Part shown: positions 30,836-39,112 of the stretch, one piece after another | Layout: each line of letters starts with the position of its first letter | How positions within the stretch are numbered: the first letter of the stretch is position 1 | Position numbers and translations under genes: made by a program | Origin: a virus | Direction: 5' to 3' (one strand) | Virus record (IMG/VR): IMGVR_UViG_3300047095_000752 | Coordinates: 181,226-245,225 of that record | DNA: 64,000 bases | The notes under the pieces: generated by a model | Told to the model about the DNA's origin: nothing | Database searches by the model: none | What the model saw: the letters and a program-made list of their open reading frames with translations, nothing else

Positions 30836-30967
30836 CTAGCTGTGGTTGGCGCGGGCGTGGGAAACTTGTTCAACCACCTCGTCGACGGTGGCGTTCGGAT
30901 AGCGGACTACGACTTGCCAGATCGCTCTAACAAGTGTAGTCCGCTCAACTGGACTTAGCGGGCGCAC
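30836..30967 (-). CDS. 43-residue GC-rich gene with GTG start, overlapping the upstream gene
   Basis: GTG 30967 lies inside the last codons of 30955-31239 (13-bp overlap) with GGTGGGTGCC upstream. The product reads MRPLSPVERTTLVRAIWQVV, then VRYPNATVDEVVEQVSHARA and NHS, a compact amphipathic helical domain. The good helix pattern and the GC-rich third positions support coding. The 80 bases further downstream to the terminator hold nothing recognisable. Confidence 0.5.
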   Translation of the reverse strand: MRPLSPVERTTLVRAIWQVVVRYPNATVDEVVEQVSHARANHS

Positions 30968-31239
30968 GCGGGGCACCCACCGAGCCTCGCCCGCAGCCGG
31001 GCGAACCGGCTGGGGGGCGGAAGCACAGGGGCTTTCTTCAGCCCCAGCTTCAGAGCGGCTGCCCCGACAATCGCCGGGTTCCTCAACACCATGGCACCGC
31101 CAATGGCGGCCACCATGATTACGCCCGCGACCGCGTAATCCCGCTTCGTAAGCGGGGTGTCGGTCGTCTTGGTTGTGGTCGTCTCTTCGGTAGTGGTGAT
31201 CTTTTCGTGGGTCTCTGCGTTATTGGTGTCTTGTTCCAT
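30955..31239 (-). CDS. GC-rich single-span membrane protein
   Basis: A 94-residue protein: Thr/Glu-rich N-terminus (EKITTTEETTTTKTTD), hydrophobic segment YAVAGVIMVAAIGGAMVL (residues 35-52), further Ala-rich stretch, then a basic Pro/Arg end with CPACAR. GAAGGTATGTC precedes the ATG. The conserved element is 54 bp upstream. Confidence 0.68.
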   Translation of the reverse strand: MEQDTNNAETHEKITTTEETTTTKTTDTPLTKRDYAVAGVIMVAAIGGAMVLRNPAIVGAAALKLGLKKAPVLPPPSRFARLRARLGGCPACAR

Positions 31240-31293
31240 GACATACCTTCCATTATGCCACCTATTCTTAGAATTAGGGGCGTTAGTTGTAAA

Positions 31294-31315
31294 TTCAATA
31301 GTTTATATATATAGT
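31294..31315 (-). promoter_or_regulatory. TATATATA-class element, site 8
   Basis: Minus strand ACTATATATATAAACTATTG, 54 bp upstream of the start at 31239. Confidence 0.65.
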
Positions 31316-31401
31316 CGTTTTTAGCCTATTTTGAAGGTAAAATATAAGCTGTTTTCTTACACAATTTTAGGGTATAATACCGCACATAATCATATTTTTT
31401 A

Positions 31402-31409
31402 GGACAAAT
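31402..31409 (+). promoter_or_regulatory. GGACAAAT leader motif
   Basis: An 8-bp motif in the 31485 leader, 76 bp before the start; a -10-like TATAAT lies at 31373-31378. Confidence 0.4.
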
Positions 31410-31484
31410 GAGTGTAAAGAGGTTAAAATAAACAAGAAGATTTTATAAAATGGTTTAATTTAAAAATATTAAAGGAGAATAACT

Positions 31485-31910
31485 TTGTATTCGACTGAAC
31501 GATTTGTGATCCATGAACACGACGCTAAAACAGCAGGTTTACACTATGACCTGCGGATCTCTATCCCAAACCGAGATTCCCTAGCGAGTTTTGCGATCCC
31601 TAAGCATAAGATCCCACAAAAAGCAGGGGATAAGGTTTTGGCTGTAAAGACGCACGACCATGGTAGAATCTGGCTGTCCATAGATAATATGACGATCCCA
31701 GAAGGTCAGTACGGAGCAGGATCTATAAATATTTTTCAGGCAGGTGTATGTGAGATAGAAGGTTGGTCGTATAGTCACATAACATTTAGAGTAAATGGAT
31801 CCTCAGTAAAAGAAGGTCTGGATGGAAGATATGCTTTAATTAAGTTTAGAGGTGGTAAATCTGGAGACAGAGATAACCTATGGGTATTATTAAAAACTAA
31901 AACACAATAA
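31485..31910 (+). CDS. stand-alone LigD-type DNA 3'-phosphoesterase domain
   Basis: A TTG start at 31485 is used because AAAGGAGAATAACT lies directly before it and the protein homology begins there. The 141-residue protein matches the LigD phosphoesterase module: RFVIHEHDAKTAGLHYDLRI (catalytic His and Asp/Arg ligands), SFAIPK, DKVLAVKTHDHGRIWLSID and IPEGQYGAGSINIFQAG. The family trims 3' ribonucleotides and 3'-phosphates at DNA ends during bacterial end joining. Here it is a separate gene, far from the LigD polymerase-like gene at 4650-5336; no Ku or ligase gene is seen in this window. Confidence 0.88.
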   Translation: MYSTERFVIHEHDAKTAGLHYDLRISIPNRDSLASFAIPKHKIPQKAGDKVLAVKTHDHGRIWLSIDNMTIPEGQYGAGSINIFQAGVCEIEGWSYSHITFRVNGSSVKEGLDGRYALIKFRGGKSGDRDNLWVLLKTKTQ

Positions 31911-31944
31911 TAAATAAAATGCACAGCACACAAGGAATAATACA

Positions 31945-33111
31945 ATGAAATTGTTAGAACAACAAATATATAAGCAGTTACATGAACATAACGAGATCTG
32001 CTTTGGCCCCTTGGTGGGGGAACTGGGGTGGGAAGTAATTCTTTTATCTGGATTTATTAAAAAGTATAAGAAAGATTACCCCGAAAAGAAGATCTACGTT
32101 TGTACCAGAACAGATCGAAAAGAACTATATGAAAACTGTGGACTAGACGATATTCTAATTTTTGATATTCCGGGTGATTACGATAAATTTACTGCGCGTG
32201 GTAACACATTATGTATCGAGAATGCTGAAGGTATTCCGCTTATCGTAGATGTATCAAAACAATTTAAAAATTTAAAAGAGAGTGTCCACCAAATCCATCC
32301 CGGAACTGTATTTTTTTCATTCGAAACTCAGCAATTTAGTGCTGTCCCGCCTTATGAACTGTCCAATCTAGACTTTAGATTGCTACCAAATCCCGCCAAT
32401 AGTGATGTCATTAAAAATATACTATCCAAGAAAGAAAATCTTAATAAGAAGGTTGTCACTATATTTAGTAGGCACCGTATAGATCTAGCTCACAGAAATT
32501 GGAGTGAATCTAACTGGAAAAGTTTATTCAGAAAATTAAAGAAAAATGATGATTACATAGTCTTCATCTCTGGCATATCCCCTTCGTTCGTGAAGCCTAA
32601 AGCCTCTAAAAACATATATATACTGGAGGATATTCAGAAGAATTATAACGCAGATGTAACCACACTAGGATTATGTATAGAAGCTATACGTAATTCTACT
32701 TTTACGTTCGGTCCACAGACAAGTGGGATCCTCTTAGCAAATATATTAAATGTTCCATCATTATATTTTGGTAAAGAAAGAGATCTTGTATCAAAAAACT
32801 ATAATCCATTTAACGTCCCCCATCAATTCGTAGAAGTGGAATATGGATCTAATTTCTCGTATAATATAGCAGTGGATGAGGTATATAACTACATTTTAAA
32901 TTTTAATCCAAATTCTGATACCAATATAAATTCGGCTCCAAGCACATTAGCAGAAAATATGGAATATAAACTTCCTGTCTTACACCCAACATTATCTCAA
33001 ATCACAGATCCAAAAGTATTACGTGAAAAGGTTAGAGAATTTAATATGTATGGAGTTCGTAGAAATATTCCATTAGAGTTAAGACCAGTTAATACACATT
33101 CCGAGGGATAA
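31945..33111 (+). CDS. GT-B-like glycosyltransferase, paralogue 1
   Basis: The 388-residue protein has an N-terminal Rossmann-like part (CFGPLVGELGWEVILLSGF, KKIYVCTRTDRKELYENCG) and a second domain (KKVVTIFSRHRIDLAHRNWS, then TFGPQTSGILLANILNVPSL and YFGKE). The late G-P-Q-T-S/A-G-I segment resembles the donor-binding loop of GT9/GT61-like enzymes. It is paralogous over its whole length to the next gene. Sugar and acceptor are unknown. It is followed by its paralogue, a methyltransferase gene and an HNH gene. Confidence 0.55.
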   Translation: MKLLEQQIYKQLHEHNEICFGPLVGELGWEVILLSGFIKKYKKDYPEKKIYVCTRTDRKELYENCGLDDILIFDIPGDYDKFTARGNTLCIENAEGIPLIVDVSKQFKNLKESVHQIHPGTVFFSFETQQFSAVPPYELSNLDFRLLPNPANSDVIKNILSKKENLNKKVVTIFSRHRIDLAHRNWSESNWKSLFRKLKKNDDYIVFISGISPSFVKPKASKNIYILEDIQKNYNADVTTLGLCIEAIRNSTFTFGPQTSGILLANILNVPSLYFGKERDLVSKNYNPFNVPHQFVEVEYGSNFSYNIAVDEVYNYILNFNPNSDTNINSAPSTLAENMEYKLPVLHPTLSQITDPKVLREKVREFNMYGVRRNIPLELRPVNTHSEG

Positions 33112-33116
33112 TATAA

Positions 33117-34286
33117 ATGAAAAATACTGAGAAAAAGATATACGAAGAATTAGAACCCCATAATACAATTTGTTTTGGTCCTGTTTTCTCCGATTTTGGA
33201 TGGGAGGTGTCATACATCTCAGGGTTTATCAAAAAGTATAAAAAAGATAATCCACACAAAATAGTATTTGTAGCAACTCGTGAAAACCGTAAAGAATTAT
33301 ATGAAAATGCAGGACTTAATGATGTCTTCACATTTAAAATCGACGGTGATTATGCGACAGTAACACCGAGATCTCACTCAGTATATAAAGTTGATTCAAA
33401 AAATGTAAATGTACCAATTCCAATAAAAGTTGAAGATGAGTTTAAATATGTAAAAGATAGAATTTCAGATACCCATAAAAATGTAAAATTCCATTCATTT
33501 GTAGATTTAGTTTTTAGTTTTCAACCGGACTTCTCACTACAGGAATTTGATTATAGTTTTAAAACCCATGATGACAATTCAAAATTAATTCAAGATATCA
33601 TTGAAAAGAATCCAAATAAAAAAGTAGTAACAATATTCAGCAGACAGAGAGTAGACCTAGACCACAGAAATCTAGGAGTTAATCATTGGAATCATTTATT
33701 AAGACGACTCAGTGATTTAGATTCGCATATATTCTTAATCGCAGGAGTAAGTCCAGCGTATGTAAAACCAGACCCTCACTATAAGAATATGTATAACCTT
33801 GAAGATATGTGTGGCGATAATCCAAATGTTACAATACTAGCATTAATGATTGAGGCTGTCCGGAGATCACATTTTACATTCGGACCTCAAACTGCAGGTA
33901 TATTATTATCAATGGTTATGCAAGTTCCTACATTATATTTTGGTACGGACTATAACCTCGTATCAATAAATTATAATCCATTTAAATCTCAATCTGATTT
34001 TATACAAGTTAAAGTTAAGCACCCATCTGGAGAATATGATATAAATCCGGATGAACTTTACCGTAGAATAACAGAACTTAAATTAAGAGATCCTAATCAG
34101 ATAATAGTTACACCCGGACCACACACAATTGATATTGAATATCGAATACCAGAACTACATCCTTTATTAGTAGGTTTAACGGGATATCAAAAAATACAAA
34201 AAATAAGAGAATTAAATAGAAATCCTTCTAAATCAATACCCCTCATCGAACCGGTACCCGCTGTTGATACCGTAATTACAAAATAG
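33117..34286 (+). CDS. GT-B-like glycosyltransferase, paralogue 2
   Basis: A 389-residue tandem paralogue of 31945-33111. Shared blocks are CFGPVFSDFGWEVSYISGF, ATRENRKELYENAGLNDV, KKVVTIFSRQRVDLDHRNLG, TFGPQTAGILLSMVMQVPTL and YFGTDYNLVS. It starts 5 bp after the first copy. The C-terminal tail differs, so the two may act on different acceptors or form a heterodimer. Confidence 0.55.
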   Translation: MKNTEKKIYEELEPHNTICFGPVFSDFGWEVSYISGFIKKYKKDNPHKIVFVATRENRKELYENAGLNDVFTFKIDGDYATVTPRSHSVYKVDSKNVNVPIPIKVEDEFKYVKDRISDTHKNVKFHSFVDLVFSFQPDFSLQEFDYSFKTHDDNSKLIQDIIEKNPNKKVVTIFSRQRVDLDHRNLGVNHWNHLLRRLSDLDSHIFLIAGVSPAYVKPDPHYKNMYNLEDMCGDNPNVTILALMIEAVRRSHFTFGPQTAGILLSMVMQVPTLYFGTDYNLVSINYNPFKSQSDFIQVKVKHPSGEYDINPDELYRRITELKLRDPNQIIVTPGPHTIDIEYRIPELHPLLVGLTGYQKIQKIRELNRNPSKSIPLIEPVPAVDTVITK

Positions 34287-34297
34287 GAATATGAACA

Positions 34298-34900
34298 ATG
34301 AAGATATACAATCAAAAAAAAGATTTATGGTTAATGGCGTGGGCGGATTGGAATCCCGCTAAACGATATACAGAAGAATATCAAGTGAGAGCCGAGACTA
34401 CAAATTATTATAAACCCGAAGTTTTACAAATTAGAGATAGCTTTGTTAGATCTAAATGTGATCTTAAAACTGCGTTTGATTACGGGTGCGGTATGCGACC
34501 TTTCCATCTTAATCTCAAAACGAAAGAATCCGACTGTCTCGGTATGTGGGATAAATATATTGAACCTCACACAAAGTTCGACCGTGAAGCATATATGAAA
34601 AGTATAACTCTGCTGTTGTTTGATGTATTGGAGCATATGCACGATCCACATGCATTTTTAATGACGATCCCACAAAAACGATTGATAATGACAATTCCTG
34701 TATTTCCTGCAGCAACGATTAATACTTTAGAGGAGCTTGAAGGTTGGAAGCATACCCGTCCCGGTGAACATTTCATCTACGCTACAGAAGCTGGTATAAT
34801 TGATATAGTTACCGAGTCTGGATGGAATATAGAATACAAAGGATATCCAGAGTGCCCTCCCCGTGAAGATATTTTAACATTGGTTTTAACAAGGAATTAA
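34298..34900 (+). CDS. SAM-dependent class I methyltransferase
   Basis: A 200-residue protein with KTAFDYGCGMRPFHLNLK (motif I, D-x-G-C-G), LLLFDVLEHMHDPHAFL (the acidic and EH-x-x-D motif of small-molecule methyltransferases) and LIMTIPVFPA. This points to a class I enzyme acting on a small molecule or sugar. Being 11 bp downstream of two glycosyltransferase-like genes, it probably methylates a glycan; this is inference. Confidence 0.72.
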   Translation: MKIYNQKKDLWLMAWADWNPAKRYTEEYQVRAETTNYYKPEVLQIRDSFVRSKCDLKTAFDYGCGMRPFHLNLKTKESDCLGMWDKYIEPHTKFDREAYMKSITLLLFDVLEHMHDPHAFLMTIPQKRLIMTIPVFPAATINTLEELEGWKHTRPGEHFIYATEAGIIDIVTESGWNIEYKGYPECPPREDILTLVLTRN

Positions 34901-34902
34901 AA

Positions 34903-35415
34903 ATGGAAGAAGAAATTTGGAAACCTATTCCAGAATATGAAGATTCATATGAAGTTAGCAATCTAGGTAGAATAAAAAGTATAAAATTCAATAAAGAAAA
35001 AATACTAAAACTATCATTCGATAATTATGGCTATAATCATTTGAGTTTACGTAAAAATAAAATAGGTAAAACCAAAAAAGTACATAGATTAGTTATGTTA
35101 ACTTTTAAAAATGATTCTTATTTTGATGGCGCTCAAGTTAATCACATTAATGGTATAAAGACTGATAATAGATTAGATAATCTAGAATGGTGCGATCAAT
35201 TCCATAATATGCAACACGCATTTAAATTAGGGCTACAAATATCACTCAAGGGTGAAAATCATGGTGCCGCTAAATTAAATCAAAATCAAGTTAATAAGAT
35301 TAGATTTTACTATGAAAATAAAATATTTAATCAACGTCAATTAGCAAATATGTTTAATATAAAACGAGGAACCATTTCCGATATCACCACTAAAAAAATT
35401 TGGTCTCATTGTTAA
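34903..35415 (+). CDS. HNH homing endonuclease with NUMOD4 domain
   Basis: A 170-residue paralogue of 7057-7587 and 11963-12484. NUMOD4 EEIWKPIPEYEDSYEVSNLG, HNH core QVNHINGIKTDNRLDNLEWC, C-terminal helix-turn-helix (QRQLANMFNIKRGTISDITT). It sits between a methyltransferase gene and the phoH-like gene, ending 36 bp before the latter's start. Confidence 0.92.
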   Translation: MEEEIWKPIPEYEDSYEVSNLGRIKSIKFNKEKILKLSFDNYGYNHLSLRKNKIGKTKKVHRLVMLTFKNDSYFDGAQVNHINGIKTDNRLDNLEWCDQFHNMQHAFKLGLQISLKGENHGAAKLNQNQVNKIRFYYENKIFNQRQLANMFNIKRGTISDITTKKIWSHC

Positions 35416-35450
35416 ATAAATTTAGAAGTAACCGTTCGAAAGCGAGTTTT

Positions 35451-37751
35451 ATGAAACATTATATCATCGATACAAATATCCTTATTACAGACCCAAATGC
35501 AATTACGAATCTACTGGATGGAGGTACGAATAAAGTTACAGTTCCAATTAATGTATTGATGGAATTGGATAAACTTAAAAATGATATTAAAGTTGGTTAT
35601 TTAGCGCGAAAAGCCACAAATGAATTAATAAAACTCAGAGAACAAAATAAGGTAACTATACTTGGTTCTGAATCTAGTGATTGGATTGATAATTATTTAG
35701 CTTCACCTGATGGTAAGATTTTAGATAATATATTAAAAAGTAAACTTAATGTTAAAGACGACAATATATTTTTGACTAATGATAATATATTTTCAATGAC
35801 ATCCGAACAGATATTTGCTGCTAAGAAGAGAAAGATTAAAGTTGAACCTTATAATACAAAAGGTGAGTATATATCAGATCCAGTTTTATTCAATGGATTT
35901 TTAAAGAGTAGTAACGTTGAAGATAACTTTATTAACGTAGCTAATTATTTTACTTGGAATGAAGGTAAATTAAATTTTAACAATAAAAAGAAGTCTCGTG
36001 CGGTCGCGGAACAAAAGGTGTGGACTCTAAGCCCTCGCCACTATACCCAAAAAATGATGATTGATCTTATTCTTAATGACGATATCAAACTTTTAAGCGT
36101 GCAGGGGCAGGCCGGGTTTGGGAAAGCTCAACCATTAGATTCGAAAGTGTTGACACCTAATGGGTGGATCCGAATGGGTGATATAAAAATTGGAGATGTG
36201 GTATCAACTCCAGATAGCACCACAGCATCTGTCGTTGGGGTGTACCCGCAAGGTGAAATTGACATATATCAAGTGACGTTTAATGACGGAACAAAAACCG
36301 AATGTTGTGGCGATCATTTGTGGAAAGTTCGAACTTATTGTGAAAAACATAAATACAAAGTAAAAACAACAAATGAACTTAAAGATGACTTATACGTTAA
36401 AACTAAAGTCGAAGGTAAGGGACAACGAATAAAATATTTTAACTTCCCATTAGAATGTGCCTACATGGATGAAAAACCAATCCCAATACACCCCTATGTA
36501 ATTGGTGTACTGTTGGGTGACGGAACTCTTTATTCTAGCTATACAAAATTAACTTCAAATGATCCAGAAATAATAGAAGAATGTAGAAGACTTATAGGTA
36601 ATGATATTATACTTGAAAAAACAAATGACGAAAATAATATGGAATACACATTTATAAAAAAGATCCGAAGTTCATCTTTTGTAAAAAATAGTTTTAATGA
36701 AATACTAAAGTCTTTAGACTTAGCCGGTAAAAAATCATATGAAAAGTACATACCGAAAGATTATTTATTCAATTCAAAACAAAATAGAATAGAACTACTC
36801 CAAGGATTGATGGACACCGATGGATTTGTGTCAGACGGTAAAGTGACAAAAGAAATATCATATTGTAGTACATCTTATCAGTTGTGTTTGGGTGTTATGG
36901 ATTTAGTCCGTTCACTTGGTGGAAAAGCCACTATAAACCAAAAGAAAACATTTTGTTATACGAAAGGTTATGAGAAAGAGGGTAGACCCGCATGGAATGT
37001 AAATATAAATTTTTCAAACGATGTAATTCCATTTAAATTAAAGAGAAAGGTCGATAGGTTTTTGAGTTTAAAAAAATATCCCGTCTCTAAAGGTATAAAA
37101 AGTATTGAATATATAGGTAAAAAAGAGGCACAATGTATTTCAATAGATCACAAAGATCATTTATATATAACGGACGATTTTATTTCTACACACAACACTG
37201 TGATCGCCTTAGCCTGTGCTCTTTATGAAACATTTGAAAAACATAAGTATAAAAAGATCGTATTCGTTAAACCTATGTTTGAAATTGGTAATTCTATGGG
37301 ATTCCTTCCGGGGGACGTGAATGATAAAATAGGTTGCTATTTCGAGTATGCGTTAGATCTACTTCTATTCCTGAGTGATCAGCGCAAAGCAACTAAGATA
37401 TTTGATGATCCACAGAATTATAAAAAGATTAATGAAAAGGCATTCAAATTTATGCCACTAAACTTTATTCGCGGCCAAAATTTAAACGAGACACTTCTTA
37501 TATGCGATGAGTTTCAAAACGCTAACAAACACGAACTGAAGTCGATCCTTACACGATGCGGCGAAGGTACTAAAGCGATCATCCTTGGTGACGTAGATCA
37601 AATCGACAATGCAGCAGTGAACAAACAAAATAATGCGATCAGTGCTCTGGTTAGAAATATGCTCCCGAATGATAAGTATGCTCATATTGTACTTAGTGGT
37701 AAACAGTCACGCGGACCTGTCTGCGATATGATCCTTAACTCTGGAATTTAA
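35451..37751 (+). CDS. phoH: PhoH-like PIN-ATPase interrupted by an intein
   Basis: The precursor has 766 residues. Residues 1-130 are a PIN domain (HYIIDTNILITDP, VPINVLMELDKLK, FLTNDNIF). The PhoH ATPase domain begins near 205; its Walker A reads GQAGFGK, then the intein, then TVIALA, so the spliced protein has GQAGFGKTVIA. After the intein come KIVFVKPMFEIG, GFLPGD, ETLLICDEFQNA (Walker B) and ILGDVDQID. Spliced length is about 409 residues, normal for PIN-PhoH proteins, which act on RNA or DNA in ATP-dependent fashion. Start at ATG 35451; the ribosome binding site is weak. Confidence 0.92.
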   Translation: MKHYIIDTNILITDPNAITNLLDGGTNKVTVPINVLMELDKLKNDIKVGYLARKATNELIKLREQNKVTILGSESSDWIDNYLASPDGKILDNILKSKLNVKDDNIFLTNDNIFSMTSEQIFAAKKRKIKVEPYNTKGEYISDPVLFNGFLKSSNVEDNFINVANYFTWNEGKLNFNNKKKSRAVAEQKVWTLSPRHYTQKMMIDLILNDDIKLLSVQGQAGFGKAQPLDSKVLTPNGWIRMGDIKIGDVVSTPDSTTASVVGVYPQGEIDIYQVTFNDGTKTECCGDHLWKVRTYCEKHKYKVKTTNELKDDLYVKTKVEGKGQRIKYFNFPLECAYMDEKPIPIHPYVIGVLLGDGTLYSSYTKLTSNDPEIIEECRRLIGNDIILEKTNDENNMEYTFIKKIRSSSFVKNSFNEILKSLDLAGKKSYEKYIPKDYLFNSKQNRIELLQGLMDTDGFVSDGKVTKEISYCSTSYQLCLGVMDLVRSLGGKATINQKKTFCYTKGYEKEGRPAWNVNINFSNDVIPFKLKRKVDRFLSLKKYPVSKGIKSIEYIGKKEAQCISIDHKDHLYITDDFISTHNTVIALACALYETFEKHKYKKIVFVKPMFEIGNSMGFLPGDVNDKIGCYFEYALDLLLFLSDQRKATKIFDDPQNYKKINEKAFKFMPLNFIRGQNLNETLLICDEFQNANKHELKSILTRCGEGTKAIILGDVDQIDNAAVNKQNNAISALVRNMLPNDKYAHIVLSGKQSRGPVCDMILNSGI
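36126..37196 (+). mobile_element. LAGLIDADG intein in PhoH, probable class 3
   Basis: The intein is 357 residues (precursor 226-582). It starts with Ala instead of Cys or Ser (AQPLDSKVLTPNGWIRMGD, block A) and ends FISTHN before Thr+1. A Trp in block B (CGDHLWKV), a Cys in block F (EAQCISIDHKDHLYITDD) and Thr before His-Asn (STHN) fit the W-C-T triad of class 3 inteins, which use the block F Cys as first nucleophile. Two LAGLIDADG-type motifs, IGVLLGDGT and LLQGLMDTDG, show a homing endonuclease domain. The insertion point is the Walker A loop. Confidence 0.88.
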
Positions 37752-37761
37752 AATATACAAA

Positions 37762-37789
37762 AAAAGGGGGTCTCATTCCCCTTTTGGTT
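37762..37789. terminator. terminator after phoH, overlapping the end of 37773-37934
   Basis: An 8-bp stem (aaaagggg / cccctttt, 8-nt loop); the A-run on the left and the TTTT in the right arm suit both directions. Confidence 0.7.
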
Positions 37790-37934
37790 GGCGTTTCGGT
37801 TTGGGGCGCGGTACAGTGTACCGCGTCCCTTCAACCTTACCGCGCCCGTCACACTCTTCGCAGCGGACTCGGTAAGGGTCCTCCGGGTTGTCGAGGAGAT
37901 AATCCCCTTTCCCGTTGCATTTTTTGCAGTCCAT
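37773..37934 (-). CDS. DnaJ-type CxxCxGxG zinc miniprotein
   Basis: ATG 37934 follows AAAGGAGGTGAATATT. The 53-residue protein has two CxxCxGxG motifs, CKKCNGKG (residues 3-10) and CEECDGRG (25-32), as in the zinc-binding domain of DnaJ, then a basic Pro/Lys/Arg tail (RPKPKRQPKGE). It is GC-rich and the last gene of the minus unit that starts at 38551. Roles of such miniproteins in phage are unknown; they may bind protein or RNA. Confidence 0.72.
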   Translation of the reverse strand: MDCKKCNGKGDYLLDNPEDPYRVRCEECDGRGKVEGTRYTVPRPKPKRQPKGE

Positions 37935-37968
37935 AATATTCACCTCCTTTCTAGTGGTGGAGGCGGTC

Positions 37969-38208
37969 CTAGATGGACCACCTCCGTTTGAGGTCGGTGA
38001 CGTGATCGCGAATCACGTCGTATGGAAGTTCATCGCCCTCGGCTTTGAACTCCTGTTTGGCGAGCGCGGCGATGGCGGCGGCGCGCTGGGAAACCCGCTT
38101 GCGAGCGGGGGTGGGGGTGGCGACGGGGGCGAAAACGCTACGCAGCAACTGCGTAGCGTTACTCACCACCTCAAACTCCACCATGGACTGGGAACAGACA
38201 TCGCACAT
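37969..38208 (-). CDS. GC-rich hypothetical protein with CxxC
   Basis: ATG 38208 behind AAAAGGAGACGCACC is chosen over a longer frame that lacks a ribosome binding site. The 79-residue product (MCDVCSQSMVEFEVVSNATQ ...) has a CxxC at the N-terminus, a basic Ala-rich helix (KRVSQRAAAIAALAKQEFKA) and a charged end. Unknown function. Confidence 0.62.
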   Translation of the reverse strand: MCDVCSQSMVEFEVVSNATQLLRSVFAPVATPTPARKRVSQRAAAIAALAKQEFKAEGDELPYDVIRDHVTDLKRRWSI

Positions 38209-38257
38209 GGTGCGTCTCCTTTTGTTGTTGTTGTTGTTTTTGTTGGTGAGAGCAGGG

Positions 38258-38551
38258 TCACAAGACCCCACTCCCGTCAAACAGGACACTCGCCTCCTCC
38301 TCATACTCATCCTCAACAGGCTCCTCCTTGCGGCTGATGAGTTCTTCATACTCAGCATCCGACAAGGCGGCGAGTTGGAGAGCATCCACCATCTCCTCGC
38401 GCAGCGGGTGGTTGCGGATCTCATCACAGAGATCGCTAGCGATGCACCGACCCTGTTCAAGCCGGTAAGTCCCGAGGCGGCGGGTCTTCGGTGCGCACGC
38501 GGCTTCCCATACGCTGGCGGCGGCGGCTTTGAGTTCTTCGACAGTTTTCAT
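38258..38551 (-). CDS. GC-rich hypothetical helical protein
   Basis: ATG 38551 follows GGGAGAAATACC. The 97-residue product (MKTVEELKAAAASVWEAACA ...) is helical and becomes very acidic at the C-terminus (RKEEPVEDEYEEEASVLF). It heads the GC-rich unit 38551-37773 under element site 9. No family. Confidence 0.62.
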   Translation of the reverse strand: MKTVEELKAAAASVWEAACAPKTRRLGTYRLEQGRCIASDLCDEIRNHPLREEMVDALQLAALSDAEYEELISRKEEPVEDEYEEEASVLFDGSGVL

Positions 38552-38618
38552 GGTATTTCTCCCTACCACGTTACACATCCCACCACCATTTCACAATGAA
38601 ATTGGCTAGTGGTTTGTT

Positions 38619-38640
38619 TACACTTCTCTATATATATAAT
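38619..38640 (-). promoter_or_regulatory. TATATATA-class element, site 9
   Basis: Minus strand ATTATATATATAGAGAAGTG, 67 bp upstream of 38551; the flanks TTTC and TAAA are shared with site 5. Confidence 0.62.
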
Positions 38641-38674
38641 GAAATTTACTATATTACGAACAGTGTGTTATAAT

Positions 38675-38682
38675 GGACAAAT
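38675..38682 (+). promoter_or_regulatory. GGACAAAT leader motif
   Basis: An 8-bp motif directly after a TATAAT (38669-38674), 19 bp before ATG 38702. Confidence 0.45.
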
Positions 38683-38701
38683 GTATAAAAGGACCTAAAT
38701 A

Positions 38702-39112
38702 ATGAGTGCAGATCTACACGCAGAAATAAAACAAACCGTAAATTCTATCATTGAAGAAAAAATGGAAGGTATAGCCACCATGAGCGACCTTAATAATAGC
38801 ACTCGGGTATATGATAAATTAGATGAAATTTCAAATAAATTGTCATTATTAGTCAATGAATTATCCCAATTAAATCTACAAACTGTGACGGTAAACAATT
38901 TAACGACGACAAATACACAGTATCAACCACAATATATACCAATGGTTGAGGTACCAAAATCAAGCTCAAAAACTAAATCCAAGCCAGATGCGATATTTAT
39001 TCCAACTATAGATTCATCGAATATTGAAATGGTTAATAAAAATAAAAAATCAGTCGAATTATCCGGAGATGACTTTTTAAATACTTTAAACGCTTTAGAT
39101 AAATTGAAATAA
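38702..39112 (+). CDS. hypothetical coiled-coil protein
   Basis: A 136-residue protein with a helical N-terminal half (HAEIKQTVNSIIEEKMEGIA, KLDEISNKLSLLVNELSQLN), a Thr/Asn/Gln-rich centre and a Lys/Ser-rich end. AAAGGACCTAAATA precedes the ATG. It is 10 bp upstream of the large repeat protein and may be a chaperone or a structural partner, unproven. Confidence 0.62.
   Translation: MSADLHAEIKQTVNSIIEEKMEGIATMSDLNNSTRVYDKLDEISNKLSLLVNELSQLNLQTVTVNNLTTTNTQYQPQYIPMVEVPKSSSKTKSKPDAIFIPTIDSSNIEMVNKNKKSVELSGDDFLNTLNALDKLK

Noticed and set aside
35451-37751. phoH as a frameshifted or chimeric gene because its ATPase motifs are far apart
   Set aside because: The intervening sequence has complete intein and LAGLIDADG motifs and precise splice-type ends, so this is an intein, not damage.
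37788-38599. Plus-strand frames of 67-184 codons over 37773-38551
   Set aside because: The minus-strand genes here have strong ribosome binding sites, a promoter-like element and recognisable zinc motifs; the plus frames are shadows.
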